This document shows positions 18,101-26,480 of a stretch of 64,000 nucleotides of DNA, piece after piece (the stretch's first letter is position 1; each line of letters starts with the position of its first letter). The notes under the pieces are model-generated. The model was not told the DNA's origin, did not search any database, and saw nothing but the letters and a program-made list of their open reading frames with translations. Position numbers and translations under genes: made by a program. This DNA is from Lentilactobacillus sunkii DSM 19904 (GTDB taxonomy: Bacteria; Bacillota; Bacilli; Lactobacillales; Lactobacillaceae): assembly GCF_001435575.1 (NCBI RefSeq), contig NZ_AZEA01000008.1:25630-89629 (forward strand), written 5' to 3'.

Positions 18101-18167
18101 CATAAATAATCAATTCAACGTTACTTTTACAGATTCCATTCGTTATATAGAGTGAAAGGGGGTTGTC

Positions 18168-18653
18168 ATGAAACTTGATGGGTATGAGACATTATTGAAG
18201 GATATTTCAGTTGAACTGAGGCGATACCTAATCTCAAAATGTGTCAACAAGGACATGGCCGAGGACGTTGTTCAAGATGTCTTCGTCAAAGTCTTGGAAA
18301 TGGATTTGATATTGCCACCTGATAAAATTCGGCCATATATGTATAAGATTGCCAGAACAAGATACATCGATTTGTATCGGCGAGACGCGCACTTGAAAGA
18401 AATTTTGCAATTATATCTGATTCCAGAAAAAAAGGCGGTCGATATTTCAGATGCCAAAAATTCATCAAAAAAGTTGCAACACACGCTCAATAAATTATCT
18501 TCAGAAGACCAAGATATTTTAAAGATGAAATACATCGACAATCATTCAATCGATCAAATTGCAATGAAACAGAAGACAACTCCTGCTGCCATTAAGATGC
18601 GGTTATATCGACTTAGAAAAAGAATCAGGAAAGGTTTTGGTGACTCAAAATGA
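18168..18653 (+). CDS. ECF-type RNA polymerase sigma factor
   Basis: A 161-residue group IV sigma factor. Region 2 is visible as LISKCVNKDMAEDVVQDVFVKVLEM and YMYKIARTRYIDLYRRDAHL (about residues 20-80, promoter -10 binding), then a linker, then region 4 with a helix-turn-helix: LSSEDQDILKMKYIDNHSIDQIAMKQKTTPAAIKMRLYRLRKRI (about 110-155, -35 binding). ATG after AAAGGGGG. The next gene overlaps by four bases (ATGA) and encodes a membrane anti-sigma protein, the classic arrangement of a signal-responsive pair. No obvious autoregulated ECF promoter was identified upstream. Confidence 0.92.
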   Translation: MKLDGYETLLKDISVELRRYLISKCVNKDMAEDVVQDVFVKVLEMDLILPPDKIRPYMYKIARTRYIDLYRRDAHLKEILQLYLIPEKKAVDISDAKNSSKKLQHTLNKLSSEDQDILKMKYIDNHSIDQIAMKQKTTPAAIKMRLYRLRKRIRKGFGDSK

Positions 18654-19567
18654 ATCAAGATAAACAGTTTGAAAAATTAGCATTTAAAATCAAGGCCAAA
18701 CGATGGTTGATCACGATCCTGTTAATTATCGTGCTTGTACCAATTATCGCTACCATTGGCTACAAAGCTTCCCAATCACTATCTGGGAAACAGTCAGGTC
18801 AGCTCATGGCAGATATGAGTATTAATCAGACGCTGATTAGTCCCAATATTCAAAATAGTGATTTGGCGCTTGGTAACACTGGTATTGGCGGTGGAACCGT
18901 CATCAGCCACCAATATAAAGACATTGACGGTTATCATATTCCCTGGCAGACAGTTCAAGGAAAATACAATTGGCTTTCCCATCAAATTCAGAGTGATAAC
19001 TTAGTCGATTGGGGAAAGAATGTCGCATACACCCGCACAACTCAAACCAAAATTCCATTATTTTACAATGACCAGGTAAAATCACCGCTTGTCCACAAGG
19101 CGTATGAAATTAGTGATGTTGCGGACATGAAGGGTTACGTTGGTGAAGTTGCCTTGACCTTCAAACAACCAATGACCTATAAGCAAATTAAACAAAGAAT
19201 ACCATCAAATATCCAAGCAAACTGGTTCTGGCTGGGGGTCAGTGGCAAGGCTGATCCAACCATGCAGGATAACAATTTGCTTGGTATCCAATCTATGAAT
19301 GGAACAATTCAAGAATCTGATTATCGGTACTTTCGAAAGAGCCTAAAAAAGGCCGATGACTTAGGAACGTATAACAACTTTTCAATCACAAAATTTGCCC
19401 ATCAATACGCTCAAAAGTACCCTTCCCTGAATAAAGCAAAGTTTGCCGGTGTGATTGTCACAGGGAAGACTGAAAATTTCAAACCACTTGTTAACCAGAA
19501 GTGGATTGCTGAAAGCTCAGTTGGTGCCACAATCAAACGAGTCCCATATATTAAGCCAAGTTTTTAA
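18650..19567 (+). CDS. Membrane anti-sigma factor with extracytoplasmic Sigma_reg-type domain
   Basis: A 305-residue single-pass protein: cytosolic N-terminus of about 20 residues, one membrane helix (WLITILLIIVLVPIIATIGY, about 19-38), then a large extracytoplasmic part. The order resembles proteins with paired sigma-factor-regulator N- and C-domains found beside Firmicutes ECF sigma factors. The cytosolic segment is short, so sigma binding must use a compact helix. It overlaps the sigma gene by four bases, giving coupled translation at matched levels. It probably holds the sigma factor inactive until an envelope signal is sensed; the signal is unknown. Confidence 0.8.
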   Translation: MNQDKQFEKLAFKIKAKRWLITILLIIVLVPIIATIGYKASQSLSGKQSGQLMADMSINQTLISPNIQNSDLALGNTGIGGGTVISHQYKDIDGYHIPWQTVQGKYNWLSHQIQSDNLVDWGKNVAYTRTTQTKIPLFYNDQVKSPLVHKAYEISDVADMKGYVGEVALTFKQPMTYKQIKQRIPSNIQANWFWLGVSGKADPTMQDNNLLGIQSMNGTIQESDYRYFRKSLKKADDLGTYNNFSITKFAHQYAQKYPSLNKAKFAGVIVTGKTENFKPLVNQKWIAESSVGATIKRVPYIKPSF

Positions 19568-19574
19568 CTTGTCA

Positions 19575-19600
19575 AAAGCCATCCGCAAACGGATGGCTTT
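19575..19600. terminator. Bidirectional terminator
   Basis: Perfect 11-bp stem AAAGCCATCCG / CGGATGGCTTT with a CAAA loop, between convergent anti-sigma and TauE genes. Confidence 0.85.
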
Positions 19601-19606
19601 ATTAGT

Positions 19607-20341
19607 CTATTTAAACGCAGTAAAGGTTCCCATGACCACCAATAAGACGCCAAGAATTGGCTTAACATATTTGGTGAACTTCTGGGGATCCAATTTACCC
19701 AACAAAACGGGTGCCAAAAACGATCCCATGATGGCCCCAAACATTAACCCCAGTCCAACTGACCAGTCAACGTTGCCGGCTGACAAATGGAAAACCAAAC
19801 CGGTGGCAGTCATGACCACTAACACGAGTGAGGATGTCGCGGCAGCTGTCACCATATCTGTACCCATCACAAGCAGTCCGGCCACAACTGGTCCACCGCC
19901 ACTCAAGCCGCCAATTCCGACCATCAAGCCGCTGATGACACCGTAAATTGGTGCCAGCCACTTATTGGGCTTTTTATGGCCGTCCTGTTTGCTCAATAAC
20001 GTCTGGATTCCCAGAACCGCTAAGATACCACCAATAATATACTGATAGATTTTAACCGGAATATGTGGCGACAACAGCGAACCGACAACCACAGCGGGAA
20101 CGGCAAAGATGATCATCCGCCAGGCAATCTTCAACTTGATTTTGTGTAATCGGAAATATGAATAAGAACCAATCAACAGTGATGGAAATGAGGTCACCAA
20201 AGACGTTGCTGCCGCGCTGGCCGGACCCAATCCAAAGACAGTCGTCAAGATTCCCAGATAAAAGGCCGCTCCGCCACCACCAAGGGTGATAACAACCGTT
20301 CCAATGATAAAGCCGGTAATGATCAGAAATACGATATTCAT
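19607..20341 (-). CDS. TauE/SafE family membrane permease
   Basis: A 244-residue protein with about seven to eight membrane helices in two similar halves; the first helix carries GFIIGTVVITLGGGGAAFYLG and the second half GVISGLMVGIGGLSGGGPVVAGLLV, the repeated glycine-rich signatures of the TauE/SafE (DUF81) family. Members move sulfite, sulfoacetate or other small organosulfur anions; the substrate here cannot be told. ATG preceded by AGAGGCGTCAGTTT. Monocistronic. Confidence 0.88.
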   Translation of the reverse strand: MNIVFLIITGFIIGTVVITLGGGGAAFYLGILTTVFGLGPASAAATSLVTSFPSLLIGSYSYFRLHKIKLKIAWRMIIFAVPAVVVGSLLSPHIPVKIYQYIIGGILAVLGIQTLLSKQDGHKKPNKWLAPIYGVISGLMVGIGGLSGGGPVVAGLLVMGTDMVTAAATSSLVLVVMTATGLVFHLSAGNVDWSVGLGLMFGAIMGSFLAPVLLGKLDPQKFTKYVKPILGVLLVVMGTFTAFK

Positions 20342-20511
20342 AAACTGACGCCTCTTCCAAACAACATGATGAACTTATTGTACACCTGCAAAACATCCCT
20401 TAATTAAGCATTAAATGAACAAATTTGCTATGATTTCAATTCTTCAACAGGAATTTATCATATAATAGTTATGTTCGCATCATAATGATTTTGTTGAGGA
20501 GAGAATTCATA

Positions 20512-21660
20512 ATGGGTATTCATCTTAAAGCAGTAACCGCATTCGCAGCAGTTGCAGTCGTTTCGTGTGGTCTGGGGCTTTCAATTCCAAGCAGCCACCC
20601 CAAAACGATTGCATCGGGAACTCATCACCAACTAACCACTGAACAAAAGATCGATAATCGAATTAAGCATATGACATTGAACGAAAAGATCGGCCAGCTG
20701 TTTGTCACTGGCGTTTCAAACAATAAAGCCGCTACCAAAAACGATATCAAGAAGTACCACTTAGGTGGCATTATTTTGATGGGCAATAATTTTGTCGGTA
20801 CCAAGTCGTCGTTCAAATCCCGGCTCAAGAGCTATCAACGAAGTGCCAAAATTCCCCTGACCATTTCAACGGATCAGGAAGGCGGCACGGTTTCAAGGCT
20901 GAGTGCAAATAAACGGATCTCCGGCCACAGTTACTACCTTTCACCACAACAGGCGCTCCACCGCGGCGGCATGAAGAAGGTTCTCTCCATGTATCGATAT
21001 CAAGCTAAACAGCTGCATTCCCTGGGGATTAATTGGAACTTCGCTCCGGTTGCTGATGTTTCCACAAAACACAGCAGCTTCATCTATGACCGGACAATTG
21101 GTAAGGGCTACAAAAAGACAGCTTACTATATTTCAAAGAGTGTCCCAGCAATCCAAGACCAACATGTTGCAGCAACGTTAAAGCATTTTCCAGGATATGG
21201 TTCGGCAGCCGATACCCATACCGGCTCTGCTGGCGTCAACCGCTCACTCAAGTCGTTTAAAACGAAGGACTTTATCCCATTCAAGGCCGGCATTAAAAGC
21301 GGTGTCGACTCAGTAATGGTCACCCATATCATTTTAAAGAAAATCGATCCGCACAAACCGGCATCCCTATCTAAAAAAGATATTAGTCTCCTCAGAAATG
21401 ATTTGAACTTTAAGGGCGTCATTGTATCCGATAGTCTTCAGATGCAGGCTGTTGGCAATTACGCCGTTTCTCATCATGTTTACCGCGACGTTGCGGCCTT
21501 TAAAGCCGGCAACGACGTCCTGTTAACCAGCGATTACAAGCGCGGCATCCCTCAAATTCGGCACGCCGTGGCCAAGAAACAGATTTCCGTTAAACACATC
21601 AACGCTTCCGTTAAGCGAATCCTAACCATGAAAGCCAAAACCGGGTTAAACATTGACTAG
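20512..21660 (+). CDS. Exported GH3 beta-N-acetylhexosaminidase (NagZ-like)
   Basis: A 382-residue glycoside hydrolase family 3 protein with only the N-terminal barrel, like NagZ, which removes terminal beta-GlcNAc from muropeptides. The loop KHFPGYGSAADTHTG carries the Asp-His dyad used as acid/base, and FKGVIVSDSLQM carries the nucleophile Asp. In NagZ the loop usually reads KHFPGHG; Tyr replaces the second His here. The N-terminus is a signal sequence with VVSC at residues 16-19, a possible lipobox, so it is probably a surface lipoprotein. Start ATG 20512 follows GAGGAGAG; the ATG at 20485 has none. Likely role: cell-wall turnover or glycan scavenging. Confidence 0.85.
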   Translation: MGIHLKAVTAFAAVAVVSCGLGLSIPSSHPKTIASGTHHQLTTEQKIDNRIKHMTLNEKIGQLFVTGVSNNKAATKNDIKKYHLGGIILMGNNFVGTKSSFKSRLKSYQRSAKIPLTISTDQEGGTVSRLSANKRISGHSYYLSPQQALHRGGMKKVLSMYRYQAKQLHSLGINWNFAPVADVSTKHSSFIYDRTIGKGYKKTAYYISKSVPAIQDQHVAATLKHFPGYGSAADTHTGSAGVNRSLKSFKTKDFIPFKAGIKSGVDSVMVTHIILKKIDPHKPASLSKKDISLLRNDLNFKGVIVSDSLQMQAVGNYAVSHHVYRDVAAFKAGNDVLLTSDYKRGIPQIRHAVAKKQISVKHINASVKRILTMKAKTGLNID

Positions 21661-21756
21661 CAGGTAAACGAATATTTTCCGGAACCATGAATTGTGTGAT
21701 ACATTTAACATGTAAGTGTTTCCGGATTTAACGGATTCCAAAATGAGGTGAACAAA

Positions 21757-22143
21757 ATGAATGAAAAGGAAAAAGCACAAAACGCCAAACGGGCCAACAT
21801 CATGTGGGTCATGATGACATTGATGATTCTAGTCGTGATTGCCGGCATCGTTGGTATCATCATGAAAAGTCACCAAACTGGCCAATATAAAGAAATGATT
21901 CGGCAAAGCATTGTCGTGTATAATAAAACCGATCCTGAAAAGACCCTCTCAGCAGATAGTAAAACTAAAGTCTATCGCGTTCGTAAATCCGGTGATGGCG
22001 AATTCTTCGTCCAATTGAACGGAACCAGTCCAAAGTTTGTTTATGAAAAGAATCACGGCAAATGGTCTTCAGTTGGTACTCAAAAGAAAGCTAATGTCGT
22101 TTTGAAGTATCGGGCGGTTTACACGTCTAATCAGCAAGGATAA
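21757..22143 (+). CDS. Hypothetical single-pass membrane protein
   Basis: A 128-residue protein: about 17 charged residues, one membrane helix (IMWVMMTLMILVVIAGIVGII), and an 85-residue lysine-rich extracytoplasmic domain with FFVQLNGTSPKFVYEKNHGKW. ATG 21757 has GAGGTG six bases upstream; a GTG at 21748 lies within that site. No family recognised. It follows the GH3 gene by about 95 bases and ends in a strong terminator, so it may be cotranscribed with it. Confidence 0.68.
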   Translation: MNEKEKAQNAKRANIMWVMMTLMILVVIAGIVGIIMKSHQTGQYKEMIRQSIVVYNKTDPEKTLSADSKTKVYRVRKSGDGEFFVQLNGTSPKFVYEKNHGKWSSVGTQKKANVVLKYRAVYTSNQQG

Positions 22144-22163
22144 CTTGAAACCATATGTATAAC

Positions 22164-22193
22164 AAAGGCAGCCGAAACTTCTCGGCTGCCTTT
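22164..22193. terminator. Bidirectional terminator
   Basis: Perfect 12-bp stem AAAGGCAGCCGA / TCGGCTGCCTTT with a six-base loop between convergent genes. Confidence 0.88.
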
Positions 22194-22200
22194 TAATCTG

Positions 22201-23205
22201 CTATTTAATTGGTTTCTGAGTTGCCAAAATATCATCAATCTTCTTGAGTTCTTCATCAGAGAACTCGAGGTTATCCAACGCCTTCACGTTATCAAGCAAC
22301 TGTTCCGGTCGGCTGGCACCAATCAAGACACTGGCAATTTCCGGTTCACGCAGGTTCCAGGCCAACGCCATTTCGGCAAGCGTCTGACCCCGGTCTGCAG
22401 CAACCTGATTCAACTTTTTAACAGTCTTAATGGTTTCTTCCACCTGTTCTTCATGCAAGAATGGACTGGTGGATTTGTGGGCCCGGGAGTCAGCTGGAAT
22501 ACCATTCAGATACTTATCAGTTAACAATCCTTGTGCCAATGAACTGAAGCTGACGGCAGCCTTGTGTTCCTTCTTTAATACCGGGAAGAGGTCGTTTTCA
22601 ATATGACGGTCAAACATGTTGTATCGCGGTTGGTGGATCACAAACGGTGTCTTCAAATCGTTGAAAATCTTGGTAATTTCAGCGGTTTGATGGCCATCGT
22701 AATTTGAAATCCCGATGTAGAGTGCTTTTCCTTCATGAACCAACTCGTCCAGTGCCAACGCGGTTTCTTCCAACGGTGTATCAGGATCGAAGCGGTGGGA
22801 ATAGAAAATATCAACATAGTCCAAGCCCATCCGCTTCAGGCTTTGATTGGCACTGGCAATAATGTTCTTCCGAGAACCCCACTCACCATAAGGGCCTGGC
22901 CACATGTAGTAGCCGGCTTTGCTGGCGATAATCATTTCATCCCGGTAAGGCTTCATGTCAGTCGCCATAATCCGGCCGAAATTCTCTTCGGCACTACCGG
23001 GTTCCGGACCGTAGTTGTTGGCCAAATCGAAGTAGGTAATCCCCAAATCGAAGGCTTGGTGAATAATCACCTTCTGGTTTTCAAATGAATCGACACTGCC
23101 AAAATTATGCCAGAGGCCTAAACTAAGAGCCGGAATTTTTAAGCCGCTTCTACCTACGCGGTTATAAACCATTTTATCGTAACGATCTTTGGATGCTTTA
23201 TACAT
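22201..23205 (-). CDS. Aldo/keto reductase, YghZ/GSP69-like
   Basis: A 334-residue aldo/keto reductase. The tetrad is Asp in YFDLANNYGPE, Tyr in NNYG, Lys in IIASKAGYYMWPGPYGEWGSRK and His in IFYSHRFDP. The long WPGPYGEWGSRK loop marks the YghZ branch, whose members reduce L-glyceraldehyde-3-phosphate and methylglyoxal-type aldehydes. ATG after GGAGATG. It is transcribed away from a MerR regulator across a MerR-type promoter (see 23243-23262), so it is probably induced by that regulator, perhaps in response to reactive aldehydes (inference). Confidence 0.9.
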   Translation of the reverse strand: MYKASKDRYDKMVYNRVGRSGLKIPALSLGLWHNFGSVDSFENQKVIIHQAFDLGITYFDLANNYGPEPGSAEENFGRIMATDMKPYRDEMIIASKAGYYMWPGPYGEWGSRKNIIASANQSLKRMGLDYVDIFYSHRFDPDTPLEETALALDELVHEGKALYIGISNYDGHQTAEITKIFNDLKTPFVIHQPRYNMFDRHIENDLFPVLKKEHKAAVSFSSLAQGLLTDKYLNGIPADSRAHKSTSPFLHEEQVEETIKTVKKLNQVAADRGQTLAEMALAWNLREPEIASVLIGASRPEQLLDNVKALDNLEFSDEELKKIDDILATQKPIK

Positions 23206-23209
23206 TTTG

Positions 23210-23262
23210 CCATCTCCTAAATTTGTTTAGCTTAAATGTAACACTTCAAGTATACTTGAAGT
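23210..23262 (-). promoter_or_regulatory. MerR-type promoter with 20-bp palindromic operator
   Basis: A perfect 20-bp palindrome (half-site ACTTCAAGTA, 23243-23262) fills the gap between TTTACT and TACATT on the minus strand. The spacer is 19 bases, the elongated spacing that MerR-family activators correct by DNA distortion. It reads toward the aldo/keto reductase; the divergent MerR gene starts at 23293. Confidence 0.85.
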
Positions 23263-23292
23263 AAAATCATTTCAACTCAGGAGGCCACAATT

Positions 23293-23721
23293 TTGGAAAC
23301 AACCACTGTTAAAACCTATTCCATCACTCAAGTATCCAAAATGTACAATCTACCGACAACCACGCTTCGGTATTACGAGGACTTGGGACTGCTGTATGAT
23401 ATTCCGCGGATAAAGGGCCGCCGGGCTTACACCCAGGAACACCTGAACCGATTGGGCGCAATCTGCTGCTTCAAGGATACCGGCATGACGTTAAAAGAAC
23501 TCCAAGAACTCTTTGAAGCCCAGGATAATGACAACGATCTAACCAAAACCTGTGAGATTTTGGATAACCATTATGAACGGGTATTGGAACAGCTGGCTCA
23601 GCTAAAGAAGAATGAGCGTCATATCAAACGTAAGGTCCGATTTTACCATGATATCAAATCAGCAAAGGAGAATCATACCAAGATGCCAGACTGGGATGAT
23701 TATCGGGATCGAGATTTTTAA
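23293..23721 (+). CDS. MerR family transcriptional regulator (TTG start)
   Basis: A 142-residue regulator. The winged helix-turn-helix is at the N-terminus (YSITQVSKMYNLPTTTLRYYEDLGLL, about 9-34, then RRAYTQEHLNRL), followed by the long dimerisation coiled coil with CEILDNHYERVLEQLAQLKKNERHIKRK. Effector cysteines of metal-type MerR proteins are absent; it belongs with YyaN/AdhR-like aldehyde- or redox-type regulators by size. TTG start eight to nine bases after GGAGG. Divergent from the YghZ-like reductase, sharing the palindromic operator. Confidence 0.9.
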   Translation: METTTVKTYSITQVSKMYNLPTTTLRYYEDLGLLYDIPRIKGRRAYTQEHLNRLGAICCFKDTGMTLKELQELFEAQDNDNDLTKTCEILDNHYERVLEQLAQLKKNERHIKRKVRFYHDIKSAKENHTKMPDWDDYRDRDF

Positions 23722-23734
23722 TCGTTATATCAAA

Positions 23735-23766
23735 AAGGGGTCTGAGAAATATTTCTCAGACCCCTT
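23735..23766. terminator. Bidirectional terminator, 32-bp perfect palindrome
   Basis: AAGGGGTCTGAGAAAT and its exact complement abut with no unpaired centre; it separates the convergent MerR and OppA genes. Confidence 0.85.
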
Positions 23767-23779
23767 AAGTGTTGTTAAT

Positions 23780-25579
23780 TTATTTTGGATTTGATGAAGT
23801 CAGCTCCAAATTATCCCAGAACGTTGGGAACAAATAATTATTGTAAGCTGCCTGTTTAAAGTTCTTCAGCCGATGGTTAACCGGTGTGAAGCTTAACAAT
23901 GTGCTTTGTGGTGCATAAGCAGCCTGCTCATTCATATATTCCTGCCACTTCTTGAATTGTTTGGTTCGATAACTTTGGTTCCAAGCTTTACTATTATTCA
24001 AGCTGTTGAGCAGCTCAGTATTCTTCTTGGTGACAAAATGGCCCATGTTATAGGTGGCATCCTCACCATAGAACTGGGTTGGCGTTGGCTCATAAGTCAG
24101 CTGCCAGCCCCCGACAAAGACATCAATCTTGCTTTGTTTGGGTTTACCCAAAATTGAATAGAAACTGTTAATTTCAAGGGGGCGGCCATTAGTCATTTGG
24201 ACGTTCAATCCCAACTTCCGCCATTGCTGAACCTCGTAGCGAGAAATCTCATTGCTGGCTGCGGAACCCTGCATGGCTCCGAAGTGAATGGTCAACTTCT
24301 TACCGTTTGGTTGAACGTACCACTTGCCCTTCTTCTTGTATCCGGCGTCCTTCAACAGCTTCTTGGCCTTCGCCATGTCATATGGGAATCCAGCTGCTTT
24401 ATTTTCGTGATACTTTTTAAAGATTGGTGGGATCAGGGTATTTGGCCGCCACTGAACACCGCTTAAGATCTTCTTATTAACCTGATCCAAATTAACCGCG
24501 TACAGCATGGCTTTTCTCAGATTCTTGTTGCCCATTTTACTGTGTTTATACATGACGTTCTTATTCTTTTTGGTGTCAAAATAACCGACGTTAAATCCAA
24601 AGTAGCCGTAACTTAAGCCGGGAGCACCTGCTAATGTGTAGCCTTTGATACCCTTGACTGATTTATATTGGCTGGCCGGTAGACCACCAAGCGCAAAGTC
24701 GAACTTTTTGGCTTTGAATGCGGCAGCCGAATTACTTGAGGAAACCACTTGAATATCGATGTGTTTGATCTTTGGTTGTGGTCCCCAGTAATACTTGTTG
24801 GGAACCCAAGCGGTTGATTCGCCTTGGACTTGATTCTGCAGCTTATACGGACCGACAAAGATCGGGTGTTTTCGAATCGCTGGTGCAGACGTCAGTTTTG
24901 AAATTTTGACGTTCTTAATGTGATTATATGGAACAACTGTCCCCCATAAGAAGGAATTACCGGCATACTGCATAGCTGGTGACAGATGCGTGTAATGGAT
25001 AACGACCTGTTTGCCGTTTTGACCATCCGGATAAGTAATCCCAGAAATGGTTGTTGTTTTGCCACTGTGGTATGCGGCCATTCCTTTGATCGTCGCCATA
25101 TCAGAGGAGTACTGCTCAGCGGCAGTGTTCCTGTTGCCAATGATTTCGTAAGCATACTCAACATCCTTGGCAATTACCGGGCTGCCATTGGACCATTTGG
25201 CGTTTTTACGGATTGTAATTGTTGCCGTGTTATTTGACCGATCCAACTTGAGATTGGCCAATCCACCGTTCACAATCTTGAAGTCCTTATTGCTTTTGAA
25301 CAGTTGATCACCACCACCGGGTGAATAAACGTCGGAATCTTCAACGTTATCCTGCAAAACTGCCAGGGTGATTCCAGTAAATGGTGCATCAACGACTTCG
25401 GCAGCCGTCAACGTACTATCGTTCCCCGCTTTGGTTGCTTTGCCAGATGCACTGTAAGTTGTCGGCATCGAAATCGGCTTGGATTGTGATTCGGAGTTTT
25501 TATTGTTCGAGCAAGCTGCGAATGCAAGCGTCGAAAGACTGACAGCTCCTAACACCAACCATTTCTTAATATTTTTCAT
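23780..25579 (-). CDS. Oligopeptide ABC transporter substrate-binding lipoprotein (OppA-like)
   Basis: A 599-residue lipoprotein of the SBP_bac_5 family that captures peptides outside the cell. The signal peptide MKNIKKWLVLGAVSLSTLAF ends in a lipobox with Cys23 (FAAC), followed by a Ser/Asn-rich linker. Typical family segments: NATITIRKNAKWSNGSPVIAKDVEYAYE (about 110-140) and the late FVGGWQLTYEPTPTQFYGED. Start ATG 25579 has GGGAGA upstream; the frame runs on to 25690 without a ribosome site. No permease or ATPase gene is adjacent, so it must share a transporter encoded elsewhere. One of three such solitary proteins here. Confidence 0.9.
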   Translation of the reverse strand: MKNIKKWLVLGAVSLSTLAFAACSNNKNSESQSKPISMPTTYSASGKATKAGNDSTLTAAEVVDAPFTGITLAVLQDNVEDSDVYSPGGGDQLFKSNKDFKIVNGGLANLKLDRSNNTATITIRKNAKWSNGSPVIAKDVEYAYEIIGNRNTAAEQYSSDMATIKGMAAYHSGKTTTISGITYPDGQNGKQVVIHYTHLSPAMQYAGNSFLWGTVVPYNHIKNVKISKLTSAPAIRKHPIFVGPYKLQNQVQGESTAWVPNKYYWGPQPKIKHIDIQVVSSSNSAAAFKAKKFDFALGGLPASQYKSVKGIKGYTLAGAPGLSYGYFGFNVGYFDTKKNKNVMYKHSKMGNKNLRKAMLYAVNLDQVNKKILSGVQWRPNTLIPPIFKKYHENKAAGFPYDMAKAKKLLKDAGYKKKGKWYVQPNGKKLTIHFGAMQGSAASNEISRYEVQQWRKLGLNVQMTNGRPLEINSFYSILGKPKQSKIDVFVGGWQLTYEPTPTQFYGEDATYNMGHFVTKKNTELLNSLNNSKAWNQSYRTKQFKKWQEYMNEQAAYAPQSTLLSFTPVNHRLKNFKQAAYNNYLFPTFWDNLELTSSNPK

Positions 25580-25688
25580 GGCAATATCTCCCTTGCACAA
25601 TATGATATTAAAATGAGATTCTTCTAATACAATTTTAATTATATATCTGACATGTAAGGTATTGCAACACGAAAACCGAAAACCAACC

Positions 25689-25716
25689 AAAAAAGGCCAG
25701 AGATTTCTCTCCGACC
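25689..25716 (-). terminator. Terminator of the SRAP gene
   Basis: Minus-strand stem GGTCGGAGA / TCTCTGGCC around GAAA, followed by TTTTTT. Confidence 0.78.
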
Positions 25717-25794
25717 AAATCCTAGTGATTGCAAAATTTTTTCATTAATTTGGGATTTTGCTCCCATATAGATAATACCACACTATGGTATGTT

Positions 25795-26358
25795 TTAAAC
25801 GCTTCGTGAACTTAACGTCGGCATGGCAGCTGTCAAAAATTGGTTCGCAAACTCATCATTATTAAGCCATGGCTTGATTTGATCCTTCTTCAAGATTAAC
25901 GGCATTCGATTATGGATGGTTGCAACAGACTGATTGGGAGCTGTTGTGAGTAAAATACTTTGGGGTGTCCCTTGGAAAACATTATAAAAACCACCGATAT
26001 ATAATGGTTCCGGAGCCTCACCATAATTAAACCAATATTTTTCTTTGTCCTGAGACCATTCGAAAAAGCCGCTAGTCGGATAGACACATCGGCGGGCCTT
26101 AAATGAACTCGCAAACATTTTCTTTTCATTAACAGTTTCCGATCTGGCGTTAATAATCAATTGACCCGGTTTGAATCCTGGGAAGCCCCATTTCATCGCG
26201 ACAACTTTGACCTGATCTTCACCCGGAATAACCAGTGCAGTCTGATCGGATGGAAAGACTTCGCCGGTTTTCGGCTGGTAACCATTATCAACGGCAAGCT
26301 CATAAATCCGGTTAATTTCAGGATTCTTTTTAGGTTCAAACATAAATCGTCCACACAT
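25795..26358 (-). CDS. SRAP domain protein (HMCES/YedK-like abasic-site crosslinker)
   Basis: A 187-residue SOS-response-associated-peptidase domain protein. These self-cleave the initiator Met so that Cys2 can form a thiazolidine crosslink with abasic sites in single-stranded DNA, shielding them. The start must be ATG 26358, giving MCGRF with Cys2; AGGTG precedes it. Other active-site strings are present: INARSET (Asn), SGFFEW (Glu) and TIHNRMP (His). Monocistronic. A LexA box was not recognised upstream. Confidence 0.93.
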   Translation of the reverse strand: MCGRFMFEPKKNPEINRIYELAVDNGYQPKTGEVFPSDQTALVIPGEDQVKVVAMKWGFPGFKPGQLIINARSETVNEKKMFASSFKARRCVYPTSGFFEWSQDKEKYWFNYGEAPEPLYIGGFYNVFQGTPQSILLTTAPNQSVATIHNRMPLILKKDQIKPWLNNDEFANQFLTAAMPTLSSRSV

Positions 26359-26480
26359 GACAATCACCTCACAAACACGTTAGATACTTTAGTTATTGAA
26401 AGCGGTAGCAACCTTACATAATCTATGGTAACATCTATTTAAATTATTTCGATATTATGAACACGGGGAGTTAATCAATC

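Noticed and set aside
19455..19946. 163-codon open frame on the plus strand
   Set aside because: It runs antisense through the TauE gene and over a terminator, with no ribosome site.
25580..25690. 37-residue N-terminal extension of the first OppA
   Set aside because: It precedes a complete lipoprotein signal peptide with its own GGGAGA site.
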